Source: Pseudomonadales bacterium (GTDB lineage Bacteria > Pseudomonadota > Gammaproteobacteria > Pseudomonadales > Azotimanducaceae). From it: 45,608 bases of DNA. Shown piece after piece: positions 37,575 through 45,533 of the stretch. The stretch lies in contig JANQKS010000094.1 of NCBI GenBank assembly GCA_028281005.1, positions 1 to 45,608 on the forward strand, read 5' to 3'. A model generated the notes under the pieces. It was not told the origin of the DNA, did no database searches, and saw nothing but the letters and a program-made list of their open reading frames with translations. The translations under genes were made by a program, and so were the position numbers. Every line of letters begins with the position of its first letter. Position 1 is the first letter of the stretch.

Positions 37575-38503
37575 GCCACCAGAGTGTGCCACTGAGGATA
37601 GCTATCGCGTTGACCACGCACCTGCTCGAAGTAGGCACTCTGCAGCTGTTGCGTTATCGGTCCGCGCTGTCCGTTGCCAATGGTGCGGCCGTCTAACGAC
37701 TGTATCGGCAGCACTTCTGCCGCGGTGCCGGTAAAGAAGGCCTCATCGGCGATATACACCTCGTCCCGGGTGATGCGGCGCTCTTTGATGGTGAGCCCAA
37801 CATCCGCCGCCAGGGTAAACACCGTATCGCGGGTAATACCGGCAAGGCACGACGTCAGTTCCGGAGTGTGCAGCTCGCCGTTTTTGACGAGAAAGATATT
37901 TTCACCGCTGCCTTCCGCCACATAACCTTCATTGTCCAGCAACAGCGCTTCATCACAGCCGCTGTCCAGAGCCTCATGCAACGCCAGGATCGAATTGGTG
38001 TAGTTGCCGTTGGACTTGGCTTTACACATGGTGATGTTGACATGGTGCCGGGTATAGGAGGACGTGCGCACCTTGATGCCTTTTTCCCGGGCGTCCGCGT
38101 CCATGTAGTCCGGCCACGGCCAACACGCAATACTCAGGTGTACACTTAAACCCTGCGCACGCAGACCCATCGCTTCGCTGCCGAGAAACGCCATGGGCCG
38201 CAAATACCCCTCGTCTAATTGGTTGGCTTTGAACACCTCAATGTGCGCGGCGTTAACTTGCTCAGGCGTATACGGCATTTGCATGCTAAGAATGTGTGCC
38301 GAGTTAAACAACCGCTCGGTGTGCTCATTGAGGCGAAAAATACACGACCCGTTAGGGGTGTTGTAGGCACGCACGCCTTCAAAAACGCCCAGCCCGTAGT
38401 GCAGCGTGTGCGTTAGGACGTGAACGTTGGCGTCACGCCAAGGGACCAGTTCACCATCCATCCAGATCCAACCGTCACGGTCGGCAAAATTCGGATCAGT
38501 CAT
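37571..38503 (-). CDS. ilvE: Branched-chain amino acid aminotransferase
   Basis: IlvE is a fold-type IV PLP enzyme that makes leucine, isoleucine and valine from their keto acids. The 310-residue product has FEGVRAY near 41-47, MAFLGSEAMGL, the PLP lysine in CKAKSNGNYTNSILAL, EGSGENIFLV and the phosphate-binding GTAAEVLPI. It leads the waaF-waaC-waaG run through a GTGA overlap, the same unexpected amino-acid/LPS arrangement as in Pseudomonas. ATG 38503 has GAG seven bases upstream. A TACAAT box on the minus strand at 38541-38536 probably starts the operon. Confidence 0.96.
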   Translation of the reverse strand: MTDPNFADRDGWIWMDGELVPWRDANVHVLTHTLHYGLGVFEGVRAYNTPNGSCIFRLNEHTERLFNSAHILSMQMPYTPEQVNAAHIEVFKANQLDEGYLRPMAFLGSEAMGLRAQGLSVHLSIACWPWPDYMDADAREKGIKVRTSSYTRHHVNITMCKAKSNGNYTNSILALHEALDSGCDEALLLDNEGYVAEGSGENIFLVKNGELHTPELTSCLAGITRDTVFTLAADVGLTIKERRITRDEVYIADEAFFTGTAAEVLPIQSLDGRTIGNGQRGPITQQLQSAYFEQVRGQRDSYPQWHTLVA

Positions 38504-38535
38504 TAATTCTCATTCGGCGCTTGTCAAAACACGAT

Positions 38536-38541
38536 ATTGTA
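38536..38541 (-). promoter_or_regulatory. Likely -10 box of the ilvE-waa operon
   Basis: The minus strand reads TACAAT, 32 bases before the ilvE ATG, in a GCGC-TACAAT-A context nearly the same as that at argA. A CTTGTG word upstream could be a -35 but is 20 bases away, which is too far for a strong site. Confidence 0.45.
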
Positions 38542-38599
38542 GCGCGGCACACTGCGCGCAGCACAAGTCTGATGCAGGCGCGTCGGTCGGCGTTGGGTT

Positions 38600-40549
38600 T
38601 TATGAATCTTGAGACACCGGAGCGACGCGTAACACTTCGGCAATGGTGGTGAGCCCGGCACCCACTTTCTGCGCACCGGACAGTCGCAACGATCGCATGC
38701 CTTCGGCAAAGCCGGCTTTGCGAATCTCATCCAAATTGCTGGCTTCCGTCACCATGTTTTGGATTTTGCCGCTCATCGGCAGGATTTCGTAGATGCCCAT
38801 CCGGCCCAGATAACCGGTATCGCGGCACTCCAAACAGCCCACCGGGGCATATACCTTCGCCGGCGGTTTCACCTTGAACGGTCGCGTCAGCAGCTGCCAG
38901 GCTTCTTGGTCGAGTTCTTCCTCAGCCTTGCAGTGCGGGCACAGCGTACGCACCAGCCGCTGTGCCATGATGCCAAGCACCGTCGCCTTGATCATGTAAG
39001 GGGGCACCCCCAAATCCAACATACGGGTGATGGCGGTCGGCGCATCGTTGGTATGCAACGTTGAGATCACTAAATGACCGGTCAGTGCGGCTTGTATGGC
39101 CATCTCGGCTGTTTGCAAATCGCGAATCTCACCAATCATGATGATGTCCGGATCTTGACGTAACAGCGCGCGCACCCCGGAGGCAAAGGTGACATCAATG
39201 TTTTGCTGCACCTGCATTTGATTAAAACTCGGCTCCACCATTTCAATGGGATCTTCAATGGTGCAGACGTTCACTTCGTCGGTGGCCAGCTGCTTTAAGG
39301 TGCTGTAAAGGGTGGTGGTTTTCCCGGAGCCAGTTGGGCCGGTCACCAGCACAATGCCGTGCGCCGCATGGGTCATGCCATGCCAGCGTTTGTAATCGTC
39401 ACCGGACAAACCCAGCTCCTGGAAACTGCGGAGCAACACGTCAGGGTCGAAAACACGCATCACCATCTTTTCGCCGAACGCGGTAGGCAACGTCGATAGG
39501 CGCAATTCAATTTCATCACCGTCCTGGCTGACGGTTTTAACGCGTCCATCCTGCGGACGGCGTTTCTCCGCCACATCCATGCGGCCCAAAATCTTCAGCC
39601 GGCTGGTGACGGCGGCATTGACCAAGCTGGGTAACTCATAAACATGGTGCAAAATGCCGTCAATGCGAAAACGAATGAGGCCTTTGTCCCGGCGTGGTTC
39701 TATATGAATATCGCTGGCGCGCTGGTCAAAGGCGTATTGCAGCAGCCAATCAACAATGTTCACCACATGAGCATCGTTTGCCTCGGGTGACTTCATCGAA
39801 CCCAATTCGAGCATCTGCTCAAAGTTGGTGATGGTAGACACTTCCATGCCGGATTCTTCTGCCTTAGCGGCAGAGCGGGCAATGGTGTAGAACTCTAGCT
39901 GATAACGAGAGAGATCAGCGGGATTACAAATGACCCGGCGAATCCGCCGCCCACGCAAAGTCTGCGTCAGCATGGACTCCCACTGATACATGTACGGTTG
40001 ACCACTGGCGATGACGACATAGTCATCCGCCACCTCTATGGCGAGGATGTTGTGTCTCTGCGCAAACGCGTAGGACATCACTTCCGTGGCTGCATTAACG
40101 TTGATGCTGAGCGGATCAATGCGCACGTAAGGTTGATTGGTGCGCTGGCTCAGCCACAGTGTCATGGTTTCCAGGTCTAATGGTTTGCCGGCGTCGCGCC
40201 TGTTTTCCAGTTCCTTGGAGGCAATGATCTCAAGCGGATGCATGGACACTTCTTTACCGGTACGCGGCGCAATTAAGATGTCTTCCGCCTGGCGTTGGCT
40301 GATAAATTCATCTTCTACCAGGCCTTCCAACAACACCGGCAGGTCTAACAGCAGCTCCATGCCGTTGTCGAACACATTGCCGCCAAAACCGCGGCGCATG
40401 GTCAGCACCGGGCCCTGATCCGAGTCTTTTTTGACCGCAGGCGCAGCGGTCGGCACAGCCGCAGGTGTCGTCGCGCCCGCGTCGAGTTCAGCGGCGGTCG
40501 CGGCGGCAGGGGATTCGGTGGGTTTGTCTACTTGCGGCGAACTGGCCAC
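38600..40549 (-). CDS. PilB/GspE-type secretion or pilus ATPase (PA5210-like)
   Basis: A 649-residue hexameric motor ATPase of the type II/IV secretion superfamily. After an Ala/Pro-rich disordered start (about 1-55), it has an N-terminal MshEN-like domain (about 65-250), then the motor: GPTGSGKTTTLYSTL (Walker A), RASDIHIEPRRDKGLIRFRIDG, LLRQDPDIIMIGEIRD (Walker B), HLVISTLHTNDA (His box) and the zinc-binding CPHC...CLECRDTGYLGRMGIYEIL segment. All catalytic parts are present. No partner secretin, pilin or inner-membrane gene is in the window. P. aeruginosa has a similar orphan near argA (PA5210, from memory). It may work with type IV pili elsewhere in the genome; FimX binds PilB in related bacteria. 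Confidence 0.85.
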   Translation of the reverse strand: MASSPQVDKPTESPAAATAAELDAGATTPAAVPTAAPAVKKDSDQGPVLTMRRGFGGNVFDNGMELLLDLPVLLEGLVEDEFISQRQAEDILIAPRTGKEVSMHPLEIIASKELENRRDAGKPLDLETMTLWLSQRTNQPYVRIDPLSINVNAATEVMSYAFAQRHNILAIEVADDYVVIASGQPYMYQWESMLTQTLRGRRIRRVICNPADLSRYQLEFYTIARSAAKAEESGMEVSTITNFEQMLELGSMKSPEANDAHVVNIVDWLLQYAFDQRASDIHIEPRRDKGLIRFRIDGILHHVYELPSLVNAAVTSRLKILGRMDVAEKRRPQDGRVKTVSQDGDEIELRLSTLPTAFGEKMVMRVFDPDVLLRSFQELGLSGDDYKRWHGMTHAAHGIVLVTGPTGSGKTTTLYSTLKQLATDEVNVCTIEDPIEMVEPSFNQMQVQQNIDVTFASGVRALLRQDPDIIMIGEIRDLQTAEMAIQAALTGHLVISTLHTNDAPTAITRMLDLGVPPYMIKATVLGIMAQRLVRTLCPHCKAEEELDQEAWQLLTRPFKVKPPAKVYAPVGCLECRDTGYLGRMGIYEILPMSGKIQNMVTEASNLDEIRKAGFAEGMRSLRLSGAQKVGAGLTTIAEVLRVAPVSQDS

Positions 40550-40632
40550 GCATTTATCCGTTAATGCTTAAAAGTCGAATCTCAAAGTATGTGCTTAAGT
40601 CGCGGATTTGCAAGCGAAAACCCTTTCCCATT

Positions 40633-40644
40633 TGACCCAGGTCA
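40633..40644. promoter_or_regulatory. TGACC-CA-GGTCA inverted repeat upstream of argA
   Basis: A perfect 5-base inverted repeat with a two-base spacer in the 231-base divergent region between the ATPase gene and argA, about 60 bases upstream of the argA -10 box. It could be an operator half-site pair; it does not match the ArgR box. The rest of the region (40550-40780) holds only AT-rich promoter-like DNA. Confidence 0.25.
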
Positions 40645-40702
40645 CACTGTAAAAAACCTTTTCAATTAAACGACTTAGGTACATTTATCGGAGCCGTGCC
40701 GC

Positions 40703-40708
40703 TACAAT
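40703..40708 (+). promoter_or_regulatory. Likely -10 box of argA
   Basis: TACAAT in a CGC-TACAAT-ACGCGCCC context, with the GC-rich discriminator seen at other promoters in this window. No matching -35 hexamer is evident. The leader would be about 65 bases. Confidence 0.45.
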
Positions 40709-40780
40709 ACGCGCCCTTTTTGCCACCACCAAACCGCCGGGTGTGATGCAACCACCGCACCACAACGACATAAGCTAACC

Positions 40781-42070
40781 ATGGAAACGAACGCCTACGC
40801 CCGCTGGTTCCGCGGCTCGACCCCCTACATCAGCGCCCACCGCTACAGAACCTTCGTGGTGTTGTTAAGTGGGGAAGCGCTGCAACACGTCAATCTGACA
40901 AATATAGTGCATGACTTAGCACTGCTGCATGTTCTGGGTGTCCGTCTGGTATTGGTACACGGCGCGCGCCCACAGATAGAACAAGCCCTACCCGAGTCCT
41001 TTTATCACGAACATCGGCGCGTCACCGACGAGCCTGCCATGGGCGCCATCACCGCCGTGCACGGCCAACTGCGCGCACGACTGGAGGCATTATTTTCCAC
41101 CGGCTTGCCCAATTCTCCCCTGCACAACGTTAACATCGCCGTAGTGGGTGGAAATTTTGTCGTCGCCAAACCCATCGGGGTAGTGGACGGCGTCGATCAC
41201 CTGTTCAGTGGTGAAGTCCGCCGCGTGGAAACCGGTCGCATTCGCACCGCGTTGGACAACAACGCCTTGGTCTTGATCTCCCCGCTGGGATATTCGCCGT
41301 CCGGACAAGCCTTTAACCTCAATTCCGAAGATCTGGCCACGGCACTGGCGATAACGTTACAAGCCGACAAACTGATTGTGTTTGATGACATGCGCTTTGT
41401 CGCAGACGACCAGGGCCGACGTATCAGCACCCTGACACCGGGCGGCTTAGACAGCCACTTCAGCGACTTGGATACACCGAAACAAAATCGTTTGCGGCAG
41501 TTACAGCAGGCGGTTCGGGGCGGTGTGACCAAATCCCACCTGGTGTCATTCGAAGACGACGGCGCGTTGTTGGCGGAACTGTTCACCGCCGAAGGCATTG
41601 GCACGCAAATTGTTGAGCAACAAGGCCGTGGTATACGACCTGCACAACCGGAAGATGTGGCCGGCATCGTCGAGGTCATTCGCCCACTGGAAGAGTCCGG
41701 CGCCCTGGTACGCCGTGAGCGCGATCGATTGGAACAGGAAATCGGCAATTTCCTGGTGGCTGAATTAGACGGCATCGTGGTGGGTTGTTGCGCGGTTTAT
41801 CCGTTCGGCGAGCAGGCAGAGCTCGCCTGTGTAGGGGTACACGCCAACTACCAGCTGGGTAACGGCATTGGCCCAAGCCTGCTAGAAGCAGCCGAGCAAC
41901 GCGCAGCCGAGGGCGGCGCAACCCAGTTGTTTGCGCTCACCACCCAAGCGCGGGATTGGTTTGTGGAGCAGGGTTTCAGCGTCACTACTCCGGAGCATTT
42001 GCCGCAACAGAAACAGCGTCTGTACAACTGGCAGCGCAACTCCGTGGTGATGGTTAAACCCCTAAACTAA
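40781..42070 (+). CDS. argA: Amino-acid N-acetyltransferase (N-acetylglutamate synthase)
   Basis: ArgA makes N-acetylglutamate from glutamate and acetyl-CoA, the entry step of arginine synthesis and the point of arginine feedback. The 429-residue protein has an N-terminal amino-acid-kinase fold that binds arginine (VLLSGEALQHVNL, LVLVHGARPQIEQAL, NSEDLATALAITLQADKL) and a C-terminal GNAT domain (ACVGVHANYQLGNGIGPSLLEAAE, acetyl-CoA loop). This two-domain length is the classical gammaproteobacterial form. METNAYARWFRGSTPYI is the family N terminus, so ATG 40781 is right. Confidence 0.97.
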   Translation: METNAYARWFRGSTPYISAHRYRTFVVLLSGEALQHVNLTNIVHDLALLHVLGVRLVLVHGARPQIEQALPESFYHEHRRVTDEPAMGAITAVHGQLRARLEALFSTGLPNSPLHNVNIAVVGGNFVVAKPIGVVDGVDHLFSGEVRRVETGRIRTALDNNALVLISPLGYSPSGQAFNLNSEDLATALAITLQADKLIVFDDMRFVADDQGRRISTLTPGGLDSHFSDLDTPKQNRLRQLQQAVRGGVTKSHLVSFEDDGALLAELFTAEGIGTQIVEQQGRGIRPAQPEDVAGIVEVIRPLEESGALVRRERDRLEQEIGNFLVAELDGIVVGCCAVYPFGEQAELACVGVHANYQLGNGIGPSLLEAAEQRAAEGGATQLFALTTQARDWFVEQGFSVTTPEHLPQQKQRLYNWQRNSVVMVKPLN

Positions 42071-42145
42071 CTTGCGCGTGGCACTGGCTCTGACCGGCGT
42101 ATTTCGCTAACCTAATTTCCCGCCAAGTGAGCAGGTAGGCCAGCG

Positions 42146-42574
42146 ATGGACCGAGATCAACGCTTTTCCAAAGATGAAGTGAGTGACATCGTTCGCGAAG
42201 CGCTGCAAATGGAGCGCTCGGAAGCCGCATATTCTCTGAGCTACGCAGACCTAGAAGACGTCGCCAAGCAGTGCGGCGTACACCCAGATACTCTGCAGAA
42301 GACCCTAGAGCGGCGGGAAATAGAAGCAAAGAAACAGACCATTCGGCGCAGATGGCGACAGCGGGCGTTGTCCCAGCTGGCCTGGCCCGTTGGCGTCTGC
42401 ACAGCACTGGTCGCGCTGAACATCAACGGCGGCGGTTTTCCATGGGCGATCTTTCCAATTCTGTTCTGGCTGCTACCCGAACTGTCTAGTTGCCGCACCA
42501 AACTGTTTCCAACCGACGCTTCGCTGACCAAGACCGCGCTACGCCTCGAGGCAAGACAATCCCCCGCGCACTAA
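42146..42574 (+). CDS. 2TM-domain protein of unknown function
   Basis: A 142-residue protein. The first ~60 residues are a small helical domain (FSKDEVSDIVREALQM, LEDVAKQCGVHPDTLQKTLERRE) resembling a helix-turn-helix-like module that often precedes the 2TM domain. The second half has two close hydrophobic helices around PVGVCTALVALNI and GFPWAIFPILFWLLPEL, the 2TM pattern with FPW between them. The C-terminal tail is polar. I see no enzymatic motif. It starts the codirectional run of small genes after argA, which does not necessarily form one operon. Confidence 0.7.
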   Translation: MDRDQRFSKDEVSDIVREALQMERSEAAYSLSYADLEDVAKQCGVHPDTLQKTLERREIEAKKQTIRRRWRQRALSQLAWPVGVCTALVALNINGGGFPWAIFPILFWLLPELSSCRTKLFPTDASLTKTALRLEARQSPAH

Positions 42575-42593
42575 AGCTGCGGACTACGCTGCG

Positions 42594-42956
42594 GTGATCA
42601 CCTTCAAACGCATCGTGGCGATGGCCAAAGATCTCCCGGACATAGAGGTCAGTACCAGTTACGGCACCCCTGCCCTCAAGGTTCGTAAGAAGCTGCTGCT
42701 GCGCATGCACGACAAACAAGACGCCATTGTGTTGATGTTGGACTCAGTGGCTCAACAGCAAGAACTGATCGCACAGGATCCGATGGGGTTCTATATCACC
42801 GATCACTATACGGGGTACGCCGCGGTCCTGGTGCGCCCAACTGTGGAAGAGGCGTTGTTTAAAGAATTATTGCAGCGGTCCTGGCGGCGGGTGGCGAAAA
42901 AGTCCGACATCGCAGCTTTTGACGCCGCCCGCGCAAACGCCAGCCGTTCAGATTGA
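42594..42956 (+). CDS. YjbR/MmcQ-family protein
   Basis: A 120-residue protein that matches the YjbR/MmcQ (CyaY-like fold) pattern: LPDIEVSTSYGTPALKVRKKLLLRM, then ITDHYTGYAAVLVRP and an ending with a helical WRRVAKKSDIAAFDA. Family members are sometimes called DNA-binding, but their role is unclear. GTG 42594 begins close after the preceding gene. No catalytic residues can be assigned. Confidence 0.78.
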   Translation: MITFKRIVAMAKDLPDIEVSTSYGTPALKVRKKLLLRMHDKQDAIVLMLDSVAQQQELIAQDPMGFYITDHYTGYAAVLVRPTVEEALFKELLQRSWRRVAKKSDIAAFDAARANASRSD

Positions 42957-42965
42957 GGCAAAGAT

Positions 42966-43325
42966 ATGCAAACTACCAACGTGTTAGAACTGCTCGCACA
43001 ACACCCATCTGGTTCTTTTCTCGAATTTGGTGAGTTTAACGGCCGAAGTTTTGGCACCTGCGAGGTCACCGGCGTCTCACCGGTATGGGAGATGCACCCC
43101 GACACTGATGAATTTTTTTACGTCATCGAAGGTTGTGTGGAAATTACTCTGCTTGAGGCTGACACAGCCTCCCACTATGTGGCACCCGCAGGCACCTCCT
43201 TTGTGGTCCCGCAGGGTGTCTGGCACAAGCCGGGTGCGCCTGCAGGCGCCAAGTTCATTTACTTCACCCCCGGCCAAACGCTGCACTCTGGCGAAGCCGA
43301 TCCGCGCACAATAGAGCCTGCATAA
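42966..43325 (+). CDS. Cupin-domain protein
   Basis: A 119-residue single-domain cupin. PVWEMHPDTDEFFYVIEGCVEITLL carries the first cupin motif with His and Glu, and VVPQGVWHKPGAP the second with the last His, so a metal site is likely. Similar small cupins are metal-binding isomerases, dioxygenases or of unknown role; the substrate cannot be inferred. TGAGG lies ahead of ATG 42966 and the gene follows the YjbR gene after nine bases. Confidence 0.83.
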   Translation: MQTTNVLELLAQHPSGSFLEFGEFNGRSFGTCEVTGVSPVWEMHPDTDEFFYVIEGCVEITLLEADTASHYVAPAGTSFVVPQGVWHKPGAPAGAKFIYFTPGQTLHSGEADPRTIEPA

Positions 43326-43349
43326 ACGCGCCAAATTTTGGAGACCGTG

Positions 43350-43724
43350 GTGAGCAGATATTCACTGTATGCCATTCGGGTGTTCACCCTCCACTGGCCT
43401 GAGGCGCTGGCTTTTTACCGCGATGTTGTAGAGTTTCCAGTGGTATTTGCGGACGCGGACATGGGCTGGGCACAGTTTCAGCTGGGTGGCGCATATATCG
43501 GTTTGGAACACCTTGACCCTGGCGACCCCGAAGCTGCCGATTTGGTCGGCCGTTTTGTGGGGGTCTCCATCGAAGTTGAGGACATACAGACGCAATACAC
43601 CGCCTTGTGTAACAAGGGTGTGGACTTTGTCCAAGCGCCGCAAAAGCAACCCTGGGGAGGCACCCTGGCACACTTCAAAGACGTTGACGGCAACATCCTG
43701 ACATTGCTCGGGAACGCGCGTTGA
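43350..43724 (+). CDS. Glyoxalase/VOC superfamily protein
   Basis: A 124-residue VOC-fold protein, related to glyoxalase and bleomycin-resistance proteins. Two beta-alpha-beta-beta-beta units are readable (EALAFYRDVVEFPVVFAD... and GVSIEVEDIQTQYTALCNKGVDF) ending in FKDVDGNILTLLG, with the terminal Glu/Asp-type metal ligand region weak. Glu in YIGLEHLD could be a ligand. GTG 43350 is preferred over GTG 43347 and TTG 43338 because GGAG lies six bases before it. Substrate unknown. Confidence 0.82.
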   Translation: MSRYSLYAIRVFTLHWPEALAFYRDVVEFPVVFADADMGWAQFQLGGAYIGLEHLDPGDPEAADLVGRFVGVSIEVEDIQTQYTALCNKGVDFVQAPQKQPWGGTLAHFKDVDGNILTLLGNAR

Positions 43725-43767
43725 TCGCCGGGTTGACTGCCGTCTTGACCACGCAGACCGACTACCG

Positions 43768-44322
43768 ATGAAGCCTATCCACTCAGCGCAGGTCATTGCC
43801 GTTGCGCGCAGCGCCAAACATGCGTTCAGCAAGACCCCCACCCCCTCGATTGAACTGGCAGAGGGGATGGGCGTGGTAGGAGATGCCCACCAGGGCGCAA
43901 CGGTGCAGCACCGGTCACGCGTGGCCAAGGACCCTACGCAACCAAATTTACGCCAAGTTCACCTCATTCACGGCGAATTGTTAGATGCGCTGAATCGCCA
44001 GGGTTTTGCGTTATCACCCGGCGATTTGGGGGAAAACGTCACCACCCGCGGGGTTGATTTGCTGAGTCTCTGCCGGGGCTCGCAGCTGCGTTTTGCGGAT
44101 GGCGCGGTGGTCGAAATCACCGGCCTGAGAAATCCCTGTGCGCAGATCGAAAAGTTCCGCTCAGGCTTGTTGGCCGCCGTGTTAGACCGGGACGACAACG
44201 GAGAACTGATCCGCAAAGCCGGTGTGATGGGCGTGGTGACCCGCGCTGGATCCATCACCGTCGGTGATGCCATTGCGATCAGTGCGCCGCAAGGTGAACA
44301 GTTGCGCCTTACGCCGGTGTAG
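43768..44322 (+). CDS. MOSC-domain protein
   Basis: A 184-residue protein consisting of a single MOSC domain, a fold used to bind molybdenum-cofactor sulfur or sulfur carriers. GVVGDAHQGATVQHRSRVA, LSPGDLGENVTTRGVDLL and the conserved cysteine in GLRNPCAQIEKF match YiiM-like MOSC proteins, which in E. coli detoxify N-hydroxylated bases. YiiM is a little longer. Function here is not established. Confidence 0.85.
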   Translation: MKPIHSAQVIAVARSAKHAFSKTPTPSIELAEGMGVVGDAHQGATVQHRSRVAKDPTQPNLRQVHLIHGELLDALNRQGFALSPGDLGENVTTRGVDLLSLCRGSQLRFADGAVVEITGLRNPCAQIEKFRSGLLAAVLDRDDNGELIRKAGVMGVVTRAGSITVGDAIAISAPQGEQLRLTPV

Positions 44323-44393
44323 TGGCTGTCGCCAAACAGGGTTTGCCAAGGCACTTCAGGGTGTTTTAGGCTGGGTGCCGGGAGGTGCCTGAT

Positions 44394-44864
44394 ATGGCTT
44401 CAAGCAAAACACCTAGGCCGGCAAAAAACAAACCAGCCACAGAGGTTGCTGCGATATTCGACAGCTATCCGCCCACGGTGCGCGCAAAGTTACTGCAGCT
44501 GCGCGATATCATCCTCACCACCGCTGCGGCCACAGACGGCGTAGGGCCCATCACTGAGACTTTGAAGTGGAGCGAACCGGCCTACCTGACCGAAAAGACC
44601 AAAGCCGGCAGTACCATTCGCCTGGGTTGGAAAGCTAAATTTCCGGAACAGTACGCGATGTATTTCAACTGTCAGACGACGCTGGTCGACACCTTTCGCA
44701 CGCTGTTTCCGGAAATGACATTTGAAGGTAATCGAGCCTTGGTCTTCCAACAAGAACAACCTGTGCCCACCGCAGCAGTGAAGCACTGTGTCGAACTGGC
44801 GTTGACCTACCACCTCAACAAGAAAAACCACGCCAAGCAGGCGAAGGCGGTCACGCGTGGGTGA
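44394..44864 (+). CDS. DUF1801-family protein
   Basis: A 156-residue protein of the DUF1801 family, function unknown. The core starts at FDSYPPTVRAKLLQLRDIIL and includes ETLKWSEPAYLTEKTKAGSTIRLGW, then a beta-rich end. The N terminus is a basic, lysine/alanine-rich segment. ATG 44394 is chosen as GGAGG lies eight bases upstream; GTG 44385 is the alternative. Its stop overlaps the next gene by eight bases. Confidence 0.8.
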   Translation: MASSKTPRPAKNKPATEVAAIFDSYPPTVRAKLLQLRDIILTTAAATDGVGPITETLKWSEPAYLTEKTKAGSTIRLGWKAKFPEQYAMYFNCQTTLVDTFRTLFPEMTFEGNRALVFQQEQPVPTAAVKHCVELALTYHLNKKNHAKQAKAVTRG

Positions 44865-45498
44865 CCGCAGACCCATTGTTGATCGCAATACCTGGTTGGC
44901 TGAACGTATGGCGCTGTTACGCCGTGAAAAAGCTGTTACCCGAGAGTTAGATTTATTGGCGCTGGAGCGACAAAAACTACCCTGGGTTGCCGTCGACAAA
45001 TCCTACGAGCTGGAAACGGCCGACGGGGCCGTCTCTTTAGAGGATTTATTTGGTCCCTACCGGCAGTTGATTATCTACCACTTCATGTTCGGACCGGACT
45101 GGCAAGTCCCCTGTGATGGCTGCAGCGCCTGGGCGAGCGCGTTTAACGGCACGCTCGATCAAATTCAGCAACACGATGCGCAGCTGATTGCGGTGTCCCG
45201 CGCACCGGTTGAGAAGTTGGAGCAGGTTAAAAGGGAGCGTGGCTGGACATTCACGTGGGCGTCGTCATTCAACTCGGATTTCAACACTGACTTTCATATG
45301 TCCGCGCCAGCGGATTGCCAAGCCGTAACGCTTGGCGATGAACTTATCGCCTATGATCGCGGCGAGAGCGGCGGAATAAATGTGTTTGCGAAGCAAGATG
45401 GCGCGATTTTCCACACCTACACTGCATTTAATCGCGGCATACAGCAGATGAACGGGGCATTCGGCTACGTGGATCTATTGCCGTTTGGGGGGAACTAG
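44857..45498 (+). CDS. DUF899-family thioredoxin-like protein
   Basis: A 213-residue protein of the DUF899 (AhpC/TSA-related thioredoxin-like) family. The N-terminal helix (NTWLAERMALLRREKAVTRELD) is followed by a thioredoxin fold: YHFMFGPDWQVPCDGCSAWAS puts a Cys-x-x-Cys at the redox position, and RGWTFTWASSFNSDFNTDFHMS is the family block after it. The enzymatic activity is unknown; a redox or peroxidase-like role is inference. Starts at GTG 44857, overlapping the preceding gene by eight bases. Confidence 0.85.
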   Translation: MGDRRPIVDRNTWLAERMALLRREKAVTRELDLLALERQKLPWVAVDKSYELETADGAVSLEDLFGPYRQLIIYHFMFGPDWQVPCDGCSAWASAFNGTLDQIQQHDAQLIAVSRAPVEKLEQVKRERGWTFTWASSFNSDFNTDFHMSAPADCQAVTLGDELIAYDRGESGGINVFAKQDGAIFHTYTAFNRGIQQMNGAFGYVDLLPFGGN

Positions 45499-45533
45499 TG
45501 CTCAAACCACTTGAAAACTTAGGATCAGAGTTC

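Noticed and set aside
42966-45498. A defence or toxin-antitoxin system in the small-gene run
   Set aside because: None of the proteins has toxin, nuclease or antitoxin hallmarks; all fit small housekeeping or redox-like families.
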